Positions 1 through 10,242 of a stretch of 64,000 bases of DNA are shown here, piece by piece. The position numbers and the translations under genes were made by a program. Source of the DNA: an uncultured Pelagibacteraceae bacterium (lineage in GTDB: Bacteria; Pseudomonadota; Alphaproteobacteria; Pelagibacterales; Pelagibacteraceae); the NCBI GenBank assembly GCA_902542975.1, contig CACBWM010000002.1:1-64000 (forward strand), in the 5' to 3' direction. Every line of letters starts with the position of its first letter. Positions within the stretch are counted from its first letter, which is position 1. Under the pieces are notes generated by a model. It was not told where the DNA came from. It ran no database searches and was given only the letters and a program-made list of their open reading frames with translations.

Positions 1-336
1 TTCTGGTTTCGCTTCTCCACCTTCGTCAGCTTTTTTTCTATCTTTTTTAGGAATTGCTTTTTGAGGATTGTTTCCTTTTTCAGGCATTGGCATTATATCG
101 TTTTCTCCCAATAACCTTGCAACTCTTGTTGTTGGCTGAGCTCCTTGACCTAACCAATATTTAATTCGCTCAGAATCTAAGCCAATTCTTTCCTTTTTGT
201 CCTTCGGTAATAACGGATTATAAAAACCTAATTTTTCTATAAACCGTCCGTCTCTTGGAAACCTACTATCAGCCACAACAATTTTATATACTGGCCTTTT
301 TTTAGTACCTCCCATTGATAGTCTCATTTTTAACAT
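1..336 (-). CDS. rpsP: 30S ribosomal protein S16, partial (runs off window start)
   Basis: Reverse-strand translation [43 protein letters not shown]... is typical S16; not in the ORF track because the 3' end lies outside the window. Confidence 0.95.
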   Translation of the reverse strand, partial: MLKMRLSMGGTKKRPVYKIVVADSRFPRDGRFIEKLGFYNPLLPKDKKERIGLDSERIKYWLGQGAQPTTRVARLLGENDIMPMPEKGNNPQKAIPKKDRKKADEGGEAKPE

Positions 337-350
337 TACTTATATCTCCT

Positions 351-1709
351 TTATTTTAATTGATTAAATAGTTCAGGCGGGATCCCTTTATCCGCCATTC
401 CTTTCATGTTTCCTTTAGACATTTTTTTCATCATTTCTGACATCATCTTAAATTGTTTTAACAACTTATTAATAGTGGCAATGTCTGTACCTGAGCCATT
501 AGCAATTCTTTTTTTTCTTGATCCATTTATAATTTTAGGATTTTCTCTTTCTTGCTTTGTCATTGATAAAATAACAGCTTCATTTTGAGTTATAATTTTT
601 TCATCTATTCCTGATTGGTCCATTTGTGATTTAATTTTTGAAACTCCAGGGAGAAATGACATTATGCCTTCTATTCCACCCATCTTTTTCATTTGACGTA
701 ATTGAGAAAGATAATCTTCCATCGAGAATTGACCTTTTTTAAGTTTCTCTTCTGTTTTCTTTAAATTTTCTTGATCTAAATCTTCTGAAGCTTTTTCAAC
801 TAAGGAAACGATATCTCCCATTCCCAAAATTCTATTTGCAATTCGATCAGGATGGAAAACTTCAAAATTCTCAATTTTTTCTCCAACACCAAGAAACTTT
901 ATGGGGACCTCAGCAACATATTTCATACTCAATGCAGCTCCACCTCTTCCATCTCCATCTGCTCTTGTAAGTATAATGCCGCTCAAATTTACTGTATTTT
1001 TAAATTCCTTTGCTACATTAGCAGCAACTTGACCTGTTAGAGAATCTGCTACCAGTATAGTTTCTGCAGGATTAATAATAGTTTCAATTTGTTTGATTTC
1101 ATTCATCATTTGAAAATCTATTTGTGTTCTTCCAGCAGTATCAAATAAAACTACTTCACAACCATTTAAATTTGCAGCACTTAAAGCTCTTCTACAAATA
1201 TCAGCAGGAAGCTGGCCTTCTATAATTGGCAAAGTTTCAATATTATTTTGTTCACCCAAAAGTCTCAATTGCTCTTGCGCGGCAGGTCTGTAAACGTCCA
1301 AACTAGCCATCATAACTTTTTTCTTATTATTTTTTTCTAAAAATTTCGCTAATTTTGAGGTTGTTGTAGTTTTTCCTGAACCTTGCAACCCAACTAACAT
1401 GATTGGAACTGGAGGGACAGCATTAAGGGAGATTTCAGAATTCTTATCACCTAAAAAAGATACTATTTCGTCATAAACGATTTTTACAACCATATCCCCG
1501 GGAGAAGTTGATCGTATAATTTCTTGACCTAGCGCTTTAGGCTTAACTCTACTAATAAACTCCTTAACTACATCTAATGAAACATCGGCTTCTAATAAGG
1601 CCAACCTTATACCTTTTAAACCCTCATCAACTTGCTTTTCATCAAGAGAAGGAGCTTTTTTTAATGAAGAAAAAATTTCTTCAAATTTATTAGTTAAATT
1701 TTCAAACAT
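351..1709 (-). CDS. ffh: Signal recognition particle protein Ffh (start trimmed to MFENLTNKFEEIF; track ORF extends to 1790)
   Basis: GLQGSGKTTTTSKLA P-loop, DTAGRTQ, Met-rich M domain at the C terminus. Confidence 0.96.
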   Translation of the reverse strand: MFENLTNKFEEIFSSLKKAPSLDEKQVDEGLKGIRLALLEADVSLDVVKEFISRVKPKALGQEIIRSTSPGDMVVKIVYDEIVSFLGDKNSEISLNAVPPVPIMLVGLQGSGKTTTTSKLAKFLEKNNKKKVMMASLDVYRPAAQEQLRLLGEQNNIETLPIIEGQLPADICRRALSAANLNGCEVVLFDTAGRTQIDFQMMNEIKQIETIINPAETILVADSLTGQVAANVAKEFKNTVNLSGIILTRADGDGRGGAALSMKYVAEVPIKFLGVGEKIENFEVFHPDRIANRILGMGDIVSLVEKASEDLDQENLKKTEEKLKKGQFSMEDYLSQLRQMKKMGGIEGIMSFLPGVSKIKSQMDQSGIDEKIITQNEAVILSMTKQERENPKIINGSRKKRIANGSGTDIATINKLLKQFKMMSEMMKKMSKGNMKGMADKGIPPELFNQLK

Positions 1710-1816
1710 AATTTCGCACAGCAAGTATCGCACCAGTGGGCGAACCCTCGCTGACTGGTGTCGATCTCTTTGTTTCCAAAGACACCGCAAATTGCTGTAT
1801 TTTGCGGAAGTGCGCG
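1710..1816 (-). ncRNA. Structured 5' leader of ffh with three hairpins and a likely pseudoknot (probably the SAR11 'ffh' RNA motif)
   Basis: Inverted repeats read by eye: CCGCAAA/TTTGCGG (1785-1791/1801-1807), GGTGTC/GACACC with GAAA-capped inner stem (1757-1786), CACCAGT/ACTGGTG with GGG-UUCG-CCC inside (1731-1760), loop-to-leader pairing (1792-1798 with 1718-1724), closing GTGCG/CGCAC (1810-1814/1715-1719). Confidence 0.75.
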
Positions 1817-1868
1817 TAAACTATATTAGAGGTTCAAAAAGTCAATAAATAAGTTAAGTATTATTTAT

Positions 1869-2693
1869 ATGGAATTTGAAGCATTTAAAATGGATGGATT
1901 AGGTAACGACTTTGTTATTATTGATCAGAGAATAAATAATTTAAACTTATCAAATGACCAAATCTTAAAAATTTGTGACAGAGATTTCATAGGGTGCGAT
2001 CAGTTGATCTACATAAAAAAAAGTCAAAAAGCTGATGCTGATGTTGCTTTTTTTAACTCGGATGGAAGCCGCTCAGATGCATGTGGAAATGGAACTAGAT
2101 GCGTTGCTTATTTACTAAGTATTGAAAAAAATAAAAAAGAAATTGAAATTTCGGTATCCTCAAAAATATTAAAATCTAAGGTCCTTAATAATAAAGATGT
2201 TGAAACAATAATTGGAACTCCAAATTTAGAGTGGAACAAAATTCCTTTAAGTAAAAATCTTGATACTAAAAATTTATCACTTGGTATGATTGATATTGAC
2301 GGAAATAAAATGAATGGTGGTATTGCAGTGAATGTTGGAAACCCTCATGTCGTATATTTTTGCGAGGATATAGAAAAAATAAATTTAAAAAAATATGGAC
2401 CATTAATAGAAAATCATGAAGTTTTCCCTGAAAAATGTAATGTCACAATAGCTCAAAAAATTAGTGAACAACATTACAAAATTAAAGTTTGGGAGAGGGG
2501 CGCTGGTTTAACAAAAGCTTGTGGGACTGCGGCGTGTGCAACGGCAGTCGCAGCTAATTTAAATCAACTACAAAATAGTAATTCAAAAATAGAATTTTCA
2601 ACAGGAATTTTAAATATTCAAATTGATAATGAATTAAATATAAAAATGAGAGGTCCTGTATCTGAAATTGAAAAAATTAATATCAAAATATAA
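1869..2693 (+). CDS. dapF: Diaminopimelate epimerase
   Basis: MDGLGNDFVIID, SDACGNGTRC and ACGTAACA motifs with the two catalytic Cys. Confidence 0.96.
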   Translation: MEFEAFKMDGLGNDFVIIDQRINNLNLSNDQILKICDRDFIGCDQLIYIKKSQKADADVAFFNSDGSRSDACGNGTRCVAYLLSIEKNKKEIEISVSSKILKSKVLNNKDVETIIGTPNLEWNKIPLSKNLDTKNLSLGMIDIDGNKMNGGIAVNVGNPHVVYFCEDIEKINLKKYGPLIENHEVFPEKCNVTIAQKISEQHYKIKVWERGAGLTKACGTAACATAVAANLNQLQNSNSKIEFSTGILNIQIDNELNIKMRGPVSEIEKINIKI

Positions 2694-3610
2694 TGGGTAT
2701 TTTTGAAAAATTTAAAATCGGATTTAAAAGAAGTGCAAGTAATATAGCATCAGGTCTTAAAGAAATAATAGTTAAGAAAGAAATTGACGACACAACTCTT
2801 GATAAAATAGAGGAATTCTTGATCGGCTCAGACGTGGGCATAGATGCAGCATCAGAGATAAAATCTATAATTGCTCAAAAAAAGATTGATCCTAAAAATG
2901 ATCCAATAAAGGAAGTTTTTGAAATACTTAATAATTATATTTTAGAACTAATGAAACCCCTAGAAAAGAAAGATTTTTTCTTAAAAAAAGAAAAGACAAA
3001 TATAATATTAGTTTCAGGTGTTAATGGAGTTGGTAAGACAACTACTATTGGAAAATTAGGAAAAATATTTATACAAAATAATAATAAAGTTCTTTTTTCA
3101 GCATGCGATACATTTAGAGCAGCTGCTATTGATCAATTAGAAGAATGGGCTAACAGGGTTGATGCTAAAATTGTAAAGTCAGATCCCGGTTCAGATCCAG
3201 CTTCAGTTGCTTTTAAAGCAATGGAAATAGCTCAAAGTCAAAACATAAATCAAGTAATAGTAGACACGGCAGGAAGATTACAAAATAAAAAGAATTTAAT
3301 GGATGAATTAAAAAAAATAGGAAATGTAATTAAAAAAAGTGATGAAACAGCACCTCACGAAGTTATTTTAGTTTTAGATGCAACATCGGGACAAAATATA
3401 ATTAATCAACTCGAAGAATTTAATAAATTACTTCCAATCACAGGCATCATAATGACAAAACTTGATGGAACTGCAAAAGGTGGAATATTGATTGCGATTT
3501 CAAAGAAATATAAAGTTCCTATTGTTGGTCTCGGGCTTGGAGAAAAAGAGGATGACTTACAAATATTTGAAGCTGAGAAATTTGCAAGAGCTTTTACCCA
3601 AGTTAATTAA
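2693..3610 (+). CDS. ftsY: Signal recognition particle receptor FtsY
   Basis: GVNGVGKTTTIGKLG, DTFRAAAIDQLEEW, DTAGRLQNK, TKLDGTAKGG. Confidence 0.96.
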   Translation: MGIFEKFKIGFKRSASNIASGLKEIIVKKEIDDTTLDKIEEFLIGSDVGIDAASEIKSIIAQKKIDPKNDPIKEVFEILNNYILELMKPLEKKDFFLKKEKTNIILVSGVNGVGKTTTIGKLGKIFIQNNNKVLFSACDTFRAAAIDQLEEWANRVDAKIVKSDPGSDPASVAFKAMEIAQSQNINQVIVDTAGRLQNKKNLMDELKKIGNVIKKSDETAPHEVILVLDATSGQNIINQLEEFNKLLPITGIIMTKLDGTAKGGILIAISKKYKVPIVGLGLGEKEDDLQIFEAEKFARAFTQVN

Positions 3611-4166
3611 GCAAATTTTTAGAAATTAAAGGTTTATATATATTGCACTCAAAATTATTTTTTAGAGATTTATAACCACAGTTTTCAGCATAAGAAGAGA
3701 TTATAAAATTTAATTTGCCAGAAGTCTTAGCAATTTCTAGCTTATTATTTTTTATGTCATATTTTAAATTTTCATAAAAATTTTTTTTTGCACTTATCAA
3801 AATTAAAGTGTTGTTGTCATTTAATAAATAATAAGCAAAATCCTCTGGGAAAAGTGGGTAATTATATTTTTTTGATATTTTTTTTACTTTTTTTGGAAAC
3901 CAGTCATATGAAATCAAAGGGTAATCTTTATTTAAATTTTTATCATATAAGTATAAGTCCTGTGGAAAATCATTAATATAATTAGAAAATTCTCCCTTTG
4001 CTAAAATAGCTTTCTTCCGTGTTTTAAAATATAGAGTGAACTCACTATTGTAAGAGTTCATTTTTCCTATATGGAAATAATTGTTATCATAGTACTCATT
4101 ATTTATTTCTGAACTAAGTTTTGTTGGCAATATTAATAAGAAAAGTAATAAAAGGAATTTAAACAT
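3603..4166 (-). CDS. Hypothetical secreted protein with signal peptide
   Basis: ORF with hydrophobic N terminus MFKFLLLLFLLILPTKLSSE; no family recognised. Confidence 0.7.
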   Translation of the reverse strand: MFKFLLLLFLLILPTKLSSEINNEYYDNNYFHIGKMNSYNSEFTLYFKTRKKAILAKGEFSNYINDFPQDLYLYDKNLNKDYPLISYDWFPKKVKKISKKYNYPLFPEDFAYYLLNDNNTLILISAKKNFYENLKYDIKNNKLEIAKTSGKLNFIISSYAENCGYKSLKNNFECNIYKPLISKNLLN

Positions 4167-4214
4167 ATCTAAAATTAGAATTTAAAAGTGATGTGGATTT
4201 GTTTAAAATATGTC

Positions 4215-5027
4215 TTAATTTAAACTTTTTATAAAATTGTCGATTGATTGAATTAAATTTTTATTAAATTCCATCATATGGTCGTCGTTGTCATTAAAAT
4301 AATTTGACTTAACACCACCATATTTATTAAATATTTCTTCTCCCATATAAAATGGTACAATATTATCCTTTTTTCCGTGCATCACATGCATGGGAAACTT
4401 TATTTTGTTAATTTTTTCAATGGATTTGTATTTATCTTTTAAAATAATTTTTGCAGGAAGATATGGGTAATATTTTTGTGCCAAAATCTCCATGGATGTA
4501 AATGGGGACTCTAATATTATACCTGCAAATAAATTGTTACTTGCGGTCTCTATTGCTACAGCAGTGCCAAGAGACTCTCCATAGAGAACAATATCTTTAT
4601 CTTCTATATTATTTTGATTAAGCCATTCCTTGGCTTTAATTGCATCTTTATAAAGTCCAATTTCTGTTGGTTTGCCTTTGTTTCCACTAAAGCCTCTATA
4701 TGCAAAAATTAAATAGTTTAAATCTAAATCTGCAAACTCATTTAGTTTATAAATTCTATTATCTAATTTTCCAGCATTTCCGTGAAAAAAAAGCAAAGTT
4801 TTAGAGTTATTATTTTTTTTGTAATACCATCCAACTAGATCATTATCAGATTGAATAGTTACTTTTTCGATTTTGTGAGATAAAGGTCCCTCATCTAAAT
4901 AATTATTTTCTCCAGGATGGTATAATAATTTTCTTTGATAAAAATAAACTATTAGAGAAACTCCAAAGTAAATAATAAAAATATAAAACAGAATTTTTGC
5001 AAATAACATTTTAGGCTTTAATTTCAT
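4215..5027 (-). CDS. Membrane-anchored alpha/beta hydrolase
   Basis: N-terminal TM, HGNAG, nucleophile elbow YGESLGTA. Confidence 0.88.
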   Translation of the reverse strand: MKLKPKMLFAKILFYIFIIYFGVSLIVYFYQRKLLYHPGENNYLDEGPLSHKIEKVTIQSDNDLVGWYYKKNNNSKTLLFFHGNAGKLDNRIYKLNEFADLDLNYLIFAYRGFSGNKGKPTEIGLYKDAIKAKEWLNQNNIEDKDIVLYGESLGTAVAIETASNNLFAGIILESPFTSMEILAQKYYPYLPAKIILKDKYKSIEKINKIKFPMHVMHGKKDNIVPFYMGEEIFNKYGGVKSNYFNDNDDHMMEFNKNLIQSIDNFIKSLN

Positions 5028-5913
5028 TTTTACTTTTTCTTCTTACCAAATAAATACCAAAAAATACAAATATGGTACCTATTAAATGATAATTCTCCAA
5101 AATCTCAGAAAAAAATATTATTCCATAAAAAGCTCCATAAATTGTGTAGAGGTATAGTGTGAAACCGGTTGTTGATGGTCCTAAGTATTTAATAGTTAAT
5201 GTGTATAGTGAGAAAGCGATTATACCTGGAGAAATTGCTGCAAACAAAATCCAATAATAAAATTCTTCATTGAATAAAGTTTTTTCAAAATAAATATGCT
5301 CTATGAAATAAAAAGGCAAAATAGATAAAAAACCAAAGAAAGATATAATTGTTAGTCTTGGAAAAAAATTAAGTTCTGAATTCCATTGAAAAAGCATAAC
5401 TGTATATATCGCCCAGCCTAATGCAGCTCCTAACATCCAAAAATCTCCAGAAGCAAATTTTAATTCAAGAAGTAAATTGATATCGCCCTTTAAAATTACA
5501 GCAAACACTCCAACTAGACAAAAAAGTAAGCCAATAAATTGGAAAATATTTATCTTATCTTTAAAAAGAAAATATGAGATTAAAATTATAAATATTGGTG
5601 AAGAAGTATAAAGAATTCCCATATTAACAATGGTTGTAGATGAACCAGCCATATATGGGAATATTCCACAAACACCACATCCCATCAAACCTAGAAAAAA
5701 ACTTCTTTTACTCTCTTTTTTAATAGTCTGAAAATTATCAAATAAATACTTATAATTTAGGACGAATAAAATAATGAAAAAAATAAACCATCTCCAAAAA
5801 GATAAAGATATGGGGGGTACATCATCAACACCACCTCTTGCTACAATTAAATTACTAGCCATAAAAAGTGGCTGAAATAATAATAGAAAATATCCGATAA
5901 AATTCTTATTCAT
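5011..5913 (-). CDS. DMT/EamA family transporter
   Basis: Two EamA-like repeats, about 10 TM segments. Confidence 0.88.
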   Translation of the reverse strand: MNKNFIGYFLLLFQPLFMASNLIVARGGVDDVPPISLSFWRWFIFFIILFVLNYKYLFDNFQTIKKESKRSFFLGLMGCGVCGIFPYMAGSSTTIVNMGILYTSSPIFIILISYFLFKDKINIFQFIGLLFCLVGVFAVILKGDINLLLELKFASGDFWMLGAALGWAIYTVMLFQWNSELNFFPRLTIISFFGFLSILPFYFIEHIYFEKTLFNEEFYYWILFAAISPGIIAFSLYTLTIKYLGPSTTGFTLYLYTIYGAFYGIIFFSEILENYHLIGTIFVFFGIYLVRRKSKNEIKA

Positions 5914-7114
5914 TTTTATTTAATATTAAAAAAAATAAGTAACTTAAAATGCATAAAAATAAAAAAATTGAAAAAGAAATTTGATAGCTCATTGTAATAG
6001 TAGCACCTAAATTTCTGGAAAAATCTATTATTAAACCAATTATCCATTGTACAAAAAAAGTACCAGAAAATAAAAATACATTGAATGAAGTTAAAGATTT
6101 TCCTGCTAGTTTAGTAGGAAAATTTAATGCTATTGCTGGTTGAGTTAAAGAAATTACTATTGATGATAAAATATAAAGAGTGAACATGGTTGCACCAGCT
6201 TTGTCTCCCATTATGACTATTAAAAATAAAATTATATAACTTACAGGAAGTGTAAATTTTACAATTCTCATACTGTCAATTCCCTTGGAAGATAGTTTTG
6301 GCAAAAAATATCCCCATATTAAAAAAGAAAAAAGCATAGTTACATTTATCCAAAATAAACCTGTCGCACTTTGTATTGCATCATAACCCGTTACATTTAG
6401 CATCCATGGGCCAGCCCACAATGTTTGTATTGCTTGAACACCTCCATAATTAAAAAATGCAAGCGGTACTAAGCTAATAAAGAATTTATTTTTCCATATA
6501 TGAGAAAGATTTTGAAGATTATTATTTTGGTCTTCATTCCTCTTAGTTTCCCACGAAGGTATTAGAATTGATATTAATATTATGCTTATCAAAATTAAAG
6601 AGGCTATAATTAAAAAAATTGATCGCCAACCAATTATTGGTAATAAAATTTGAACTGGTAGAGTTGATGCAACAAATCCAAAATTTGCAACCATCAACAT
6701 CCATGAATTTGCACGTTGTTGATATTTTTCTTCAAACCATACTCTGTAACCAGTTAAAGGACCCATTAAACAAGCAGCAACACCTACACCAATGAAAATT
6801 CTAGAAATTAATAAACCTGCAAAACTTTTAGCAAAAGCAAATGAAATAGTTCCAATAAGAGCAATGATTAATAAATATCCAATAACTTTTTTTGGACCAA
6901 ATCTATCTAATAACATACCGGTAGGAATTTGCATGAGCGAAAACCCTAGAAAATATCCTCCAGCTAAAAGTCCAAGATTTGCGGCACTTAAATTGAATTC
7001 AGTTGAAAGAGCAGGTGTTAATGTTGCGGTAATTGACCTCAGTAAATTTGATATAAAAAAGCCAAAGGCAAATACAGAAAAAATTAGAATACTTTTATTT
7101 ATTTTATTGATCAT
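5906..7114 (-). CDS. Major facilitator superfamily transporter
   Basis: 12-TM pattern, motif GMLLDRFGPKKV. Confidence 0.9.
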   Translation of the reverse strand: MINKINKSILIFSVFAFGFFISNLLRSITATLTPALSTEFNLSAANLGLLAGGYFLGFSLMQIPTGMLLDRFGPKKVIGYLLIIALIGTISFAFAKSFAGLLISRIFIGVGVAACLMGPLTGYRVWFEEKYQQRANSWMLMVANFGFVASTLPVQILLPIIGWRSIFLIIASLILISIILISILIPSWETKRNEDQNNNLQNLSHIWKNKFFISLVPLAFFNYGGVQAIQTLWAGPWMLNVTGYDAIQSATGLFWINVTMLFSFLIWGYFLPKLSSKGIDSMRIVKFTLPVSYIILFLIVIMGDKAGATMFTLYILSSIVISLTQPAIALNFPTKLAGKSLTSFNVFLFSGTFFVQWIIGLIIDFSRNLGATITMSYQISFSIFLFLCILSYLFFLILNKNE

Positions 7115-7144
7115 TTATATTTTTTATGAAATTACAGTTCTATT

Positions 7145-8728
7145 ATGAATAATCATTCAACAAAAGATAAAGATGCCATTTCTTCAAATGGTATGGCCGC
7201 AACATCACATCCAATAGCTACAGAAGAAGCTCTTAGAATATTGCAAAAAGGTGGAAATGCAGTGGATGCAGCTATTGCAGCTTCTGTTGTTCTGTCTGTT
7301 GCAGAGCCTAATGCCACAAGTATAGGTGGAGATTGTTTTGCAATAATAAAAATGAATGGCAAAGACCCTGTTTCATATAATGGATCAGGTATTGCTCCAG
7401 CTAAAGCAAATTTTGATTATTTCAAGGAAAAGAATATAGATAAAATTGGTCTAACAAGTCCTCACGCTGTAACTATTCCTGGTGCATTAGATGCTTGGAA
7501 TTCAATTCATAATGATTTTGGAAAACTCGATTTTGAGGAGTTGTTTCACAAAGGTATAGATATTGCAAAGAATGGTTTTAAAGTGACTAAAGTTGTTGCT
7601 AACGCCTGGAATAACGTATTTAATAAATTAAACGATAACCTATATTCTAGAAAACATATGCTAAATAATGGTAAGAGTTATCAATTTAATGAGGTAAATA
7701 AAAATCCTGCACTTGGAGAGACTCTCGAAAAAATTTCAAAAAATGGAGTTAAAGAATTTTATGAAGGATCAATTGCTGAAGATTTAGTTAAAACTTTAAA
7801 AGAGTTTGGGGGCTTACATACAATTGAAGATTTCCATAAGCAAAAAACTATTAAATCAGACACTTTATCAGATAGATATAGAGATATTATCATTCATCAA
7901 TGTCCTCCGAGTGGCCCTGGAATAACAGTTTTAGTAATGATGAAATTATTAGAAAAGTTAGGTATTGAAAAATATGATGTGAATTCATTTGAAAGGTTCC
8001 ATCTTGAAGCAGAAGTTACAAAGCAGGCTTATAAACTTAAAGAGGAAAATATTGGTGATCCAGAATTTGTAGATTTGGATTTAAAAAAAATATTAAGTGA
8101 ACAAAACATTGATAATATCTCAAAAAATATATCTATTAATGGCTGCGCAGATGTAGGAGATCTAAATATTCCAAACCATCCTGAAACAGTTTATTTAAGT
8201 GTAGTAGACAGAGATTTAAATGTAGTTTCAATAATAAATTCTGTTTGCTATGCTTTTGGATCTGGAATAACAGGTGATAAATCTGGAGTGGTTCTTCACA
8301 ATAGAGGAACTAATTTTAGAGTTGAAGAAGGTCATCCTAATTGTATTCAAGGATTAAAAAGACCACTACATACCATAATTCCTGGAATAGTTATGAACAA
8401 CAAAGGAGAGTGTGAATTATCTTATGGAGTAATGGGAGGACAATATCAACCTGTTGGACAAGTTCATGTTTTAAATAGCATTATTGATTATAACTTAACT
8501 CCTCAACAAGCCATTTCATTTCCTAGAGCTTTCCATTTCAATAACATTTATAAATTAGAGAAAAGTATTGATGAAAAAATTTTTAATAATTTAAAAGAAG
8601 TCGGTCATAATGTTGAGTATATAGATGGCACTCATGGAGGTGGACAAGCAATTCAAATAGATAGAGAAAAAGGAAATTTAGTTGGCGGTTCAGATCCAAG
8701 AAAAGATGGATACGCAAAAGGTTATTAA
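7145..8728 (+). CDS. Gamma-glutamyltransferase-family Ntn hydrolase (HpxW/YwrD-like)
   Basis: GGT N-terminal GGNAVDAAIAAS; catalytic Thr region ETVYLSVVDRDLNVVSIINSVCYAFGSGI differs from canonical TTHYSVVD. Confidence 0.88.
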   Translation: MNNHSTKDKDAISSNGMAATSHPIATEEALRILQKGGNAVDAAIAASVVLSVAEPNATSIGGDCFAIIKMNGKDPVSYNGSGIAPAKANFDYFKEKNIDKIGLTSPHAVTIPGALDAWNSIHNDFGKLDFEELFHKGIDIAKNGFKVTKVVANAWNNVFNKLNDNLYSRKHMLNNGKSYQFNEVNKNPALGETLEKISKNGVKEFYEGSIAEDLVKTLKEFGGLHTIEDFHKQKTIKSDTLSDRYRDIIIHQCPPSGPGITVLVMMKLLEKLGIEKYDVNSFERFHLEAEVTKQAYKLKEENIGDPEFVDLDLKKILSEQNIDNISKNISINGCADVGDLNIPNHPETVYLSVVDRDLNVVSIINSVCYAFGSGITGDKSGVVLHNRGTNFRVEEGHPNCIQGLKRPLHTIIPGIVMNNKGECELSYGVMGGQYQPVGQVHVLNSIIDYNLTPQQAISFPRAFHFNNIYKLEKSIDEKIFNNLKEVGHNVEYIDGTHGGGQAIQIDREKGNLVGGSDPRKDGYAKGY

Positions 8729-8733
8729 TTTAA

Positions 8734-10242
8734 ATGAACTCTAGAATTGTTAGGAATATTATAGAATCACAAAATGATAATCGAATTGCAATAACATCTG
8801 AAAGTAGTTCTCCACTAAAATTTGTAGATTTAAAATCATTAATAGAAAGAATTTCAAAACAATTATCAGGTAATGGTATTAATAATAAAGATCGTGCAGC
8901 AATAGTTTTGCCGAACGGTCCTTACATGGCAACTAGTTTTTTGGCGATTTCAAGCTACATGTCTGCTGCACCTTTAAACCCTAACTATAAATCTGAAGAA
9001 TTCGAATTTTACCTAGAGGATTTAAAGCCAAAGATAGTGATTGTAGAGAAAAATTCTAAAAATCCAGTAGTAGATGTCGCAAATAAATTAAAAATTCCTG
9101 TTTGCGAAATAAAATCAGACGGAAATACTTTAAGCGGTGATTTTAATCTTTTTGAAAAAAGCAGTGATTATATTTTGCCAGGCGAAGACCATGAAGCTCT
9201 TGTGCTACATACTTCGGGCACTACATCAAGACCTAAGATTGTTCCATTAACAAATAAAAATATTTTTTCTTCGGCAGATAATATCTCCAAAAGTCTTAAT
9301 TTAACTGATAGAGATCATTGTCTAAATATTATGCCATTATTTCATATACATGGCTTAATTGCAGTTCTTGCAGCCTCTATGAAGGTAGGGGCATCTGTAT
9401 GTGCAAGTAGTGGATTTAATGCATTAAAATTTTTAGATAATGCAAAAAGAGAGAAAATAACTTGGTATTCTGGAGTACCAACAATGCATCAAGCAATATT
9501 GATGAGAGCAGATAAAAATCTAGAAACTGCTAAACAATTAAATCTTAGATTTTTAAGATCATCATCAGCATCTCTGCCTCCAGCTGTATTTGAAAAACTA
9601 AATGAGGTATTTAATTGTCCAGTAATAGAAGCATATGGGATGACGGAAGCTACTCATCAAATGACCTCTAATCCATTACCGCCTAAGTCCCAAAAACCTG
9701 GATTTGTAGGAATTCCTGCTGGGCCAGAAGTTTGTATTATGGATACTAATAACAAGATTTTAAATCAAGGAGAAGAGGGAGAAGTTTGCATCAGGGGTGA
9801 AAATGTTACTTCCGGATATGAAAATAATCCAGATGCAAATAAAAATAGCTTTTCAAATGGTTGGTTTAGAACAGGCGATCAGGGATATTTTGATAAAGAT
9901 GGTTATCTAAAAATCTCTGGAAGATTAAAGGAAATAATAAATAAAGGTGGCGAAAAGATTTCACCTTTAGAAGTCGATAATATTCTTATGGATCATCCAA
10001 ATATTGAGCAAGCCGTTTGCTTTGGATATGAGGATAAAATGCTTGGAGAAGATATAGCTACCGCAATAATCATAAAAGAAGGCATGAAGTGTACTGAGGA
10101 TGATATAAAAATTTATGCAAATGAGAAACTTGCGAAATTTAAAATTCCAAAGAAAATATTTTTTGTAAATGAAATTCCTAAAGGTGCAACAGGTAAACTA
10201 CAACGAAATACTTTAGCTAAAAAATTTGGATTAGTGAACTAA
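8734..10242 (+). CDS. AMP-dependent acyl-CoA ligase, oxalate-CoA ligase (AAE3/PCS60)-like
   Basis: LHTSGTTSRPKIVPLT, MPLFHIHGL, EAYGMTEATHQMTSNPLPP, GRLKEIINKGGEKISPLEVD. Confidence 0.85.
   Translation: MNSRIVRNIIESQNDNRIAITSESSSPLKFVDLKSLIERISKQLSGNGINNKDRAAIVLPNGPYMATSFLAISSYMSAAPLNPNYKSEEFEFYLEDLKPKIVIVEKNSKNPVVDVANKLKIPVCEIKSDGNTLSGDFNLFEKSSDYILPGEDHEALVLHTSGTTSRPKIVPLTNKNIFSSADNISKSLNLTDRDHCLNIMPLFHIHGLIAVLAASMKVGASVCASSGFNALKFLDNAKREKITWYSGVPTMHQAILMRADKNLETAKQLNLRFLRSSSASLPPAVFEKLNEVFNCPVIEAYGMTEATHQMTSNPLPPKSQKPGFVGIPAGPEVCIMDTNNKILNQGEEGEVCIRGENVTSGYENNPDANKNSFSNGWFRTGDQGYFDKDGYLKISGRLKEIINKGGEKISPLEVDNILMDHPNIEQAVCFGYEDKMLGEDIATAIIIKEGMKCTEDDIKIYANEKLAKFKIPKKIFFVNEIPKGATGKLQRNTLAKKFGLVN

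Noticed and set aside
406-588. Plus-strand ORF opposite ffh
   Set aside because: Antisense to a well supported gene; low-complexity hydrophobic translation; shadow ORF.
1710-1820. Possibility that the ffh leader is the SRP 4.5S RNA gene itself
   Set aside because: Lacks the canonical GGTCAGG...GGAAGCAGCC core; better explained as a cis leader.
6792-7148. 118-aa plus-strand ORF over the MFS gene start
   Set aside because: Mostly antisense to the MFS CDS and no recognisable family; considered as a leader peptide for the GGT-like gene but unsupported.
7153-7362. Minus-strand ORF inside the GGT-like gene
   Set aside because: Shadow ORF of the GGNAVDAAIAAS region.
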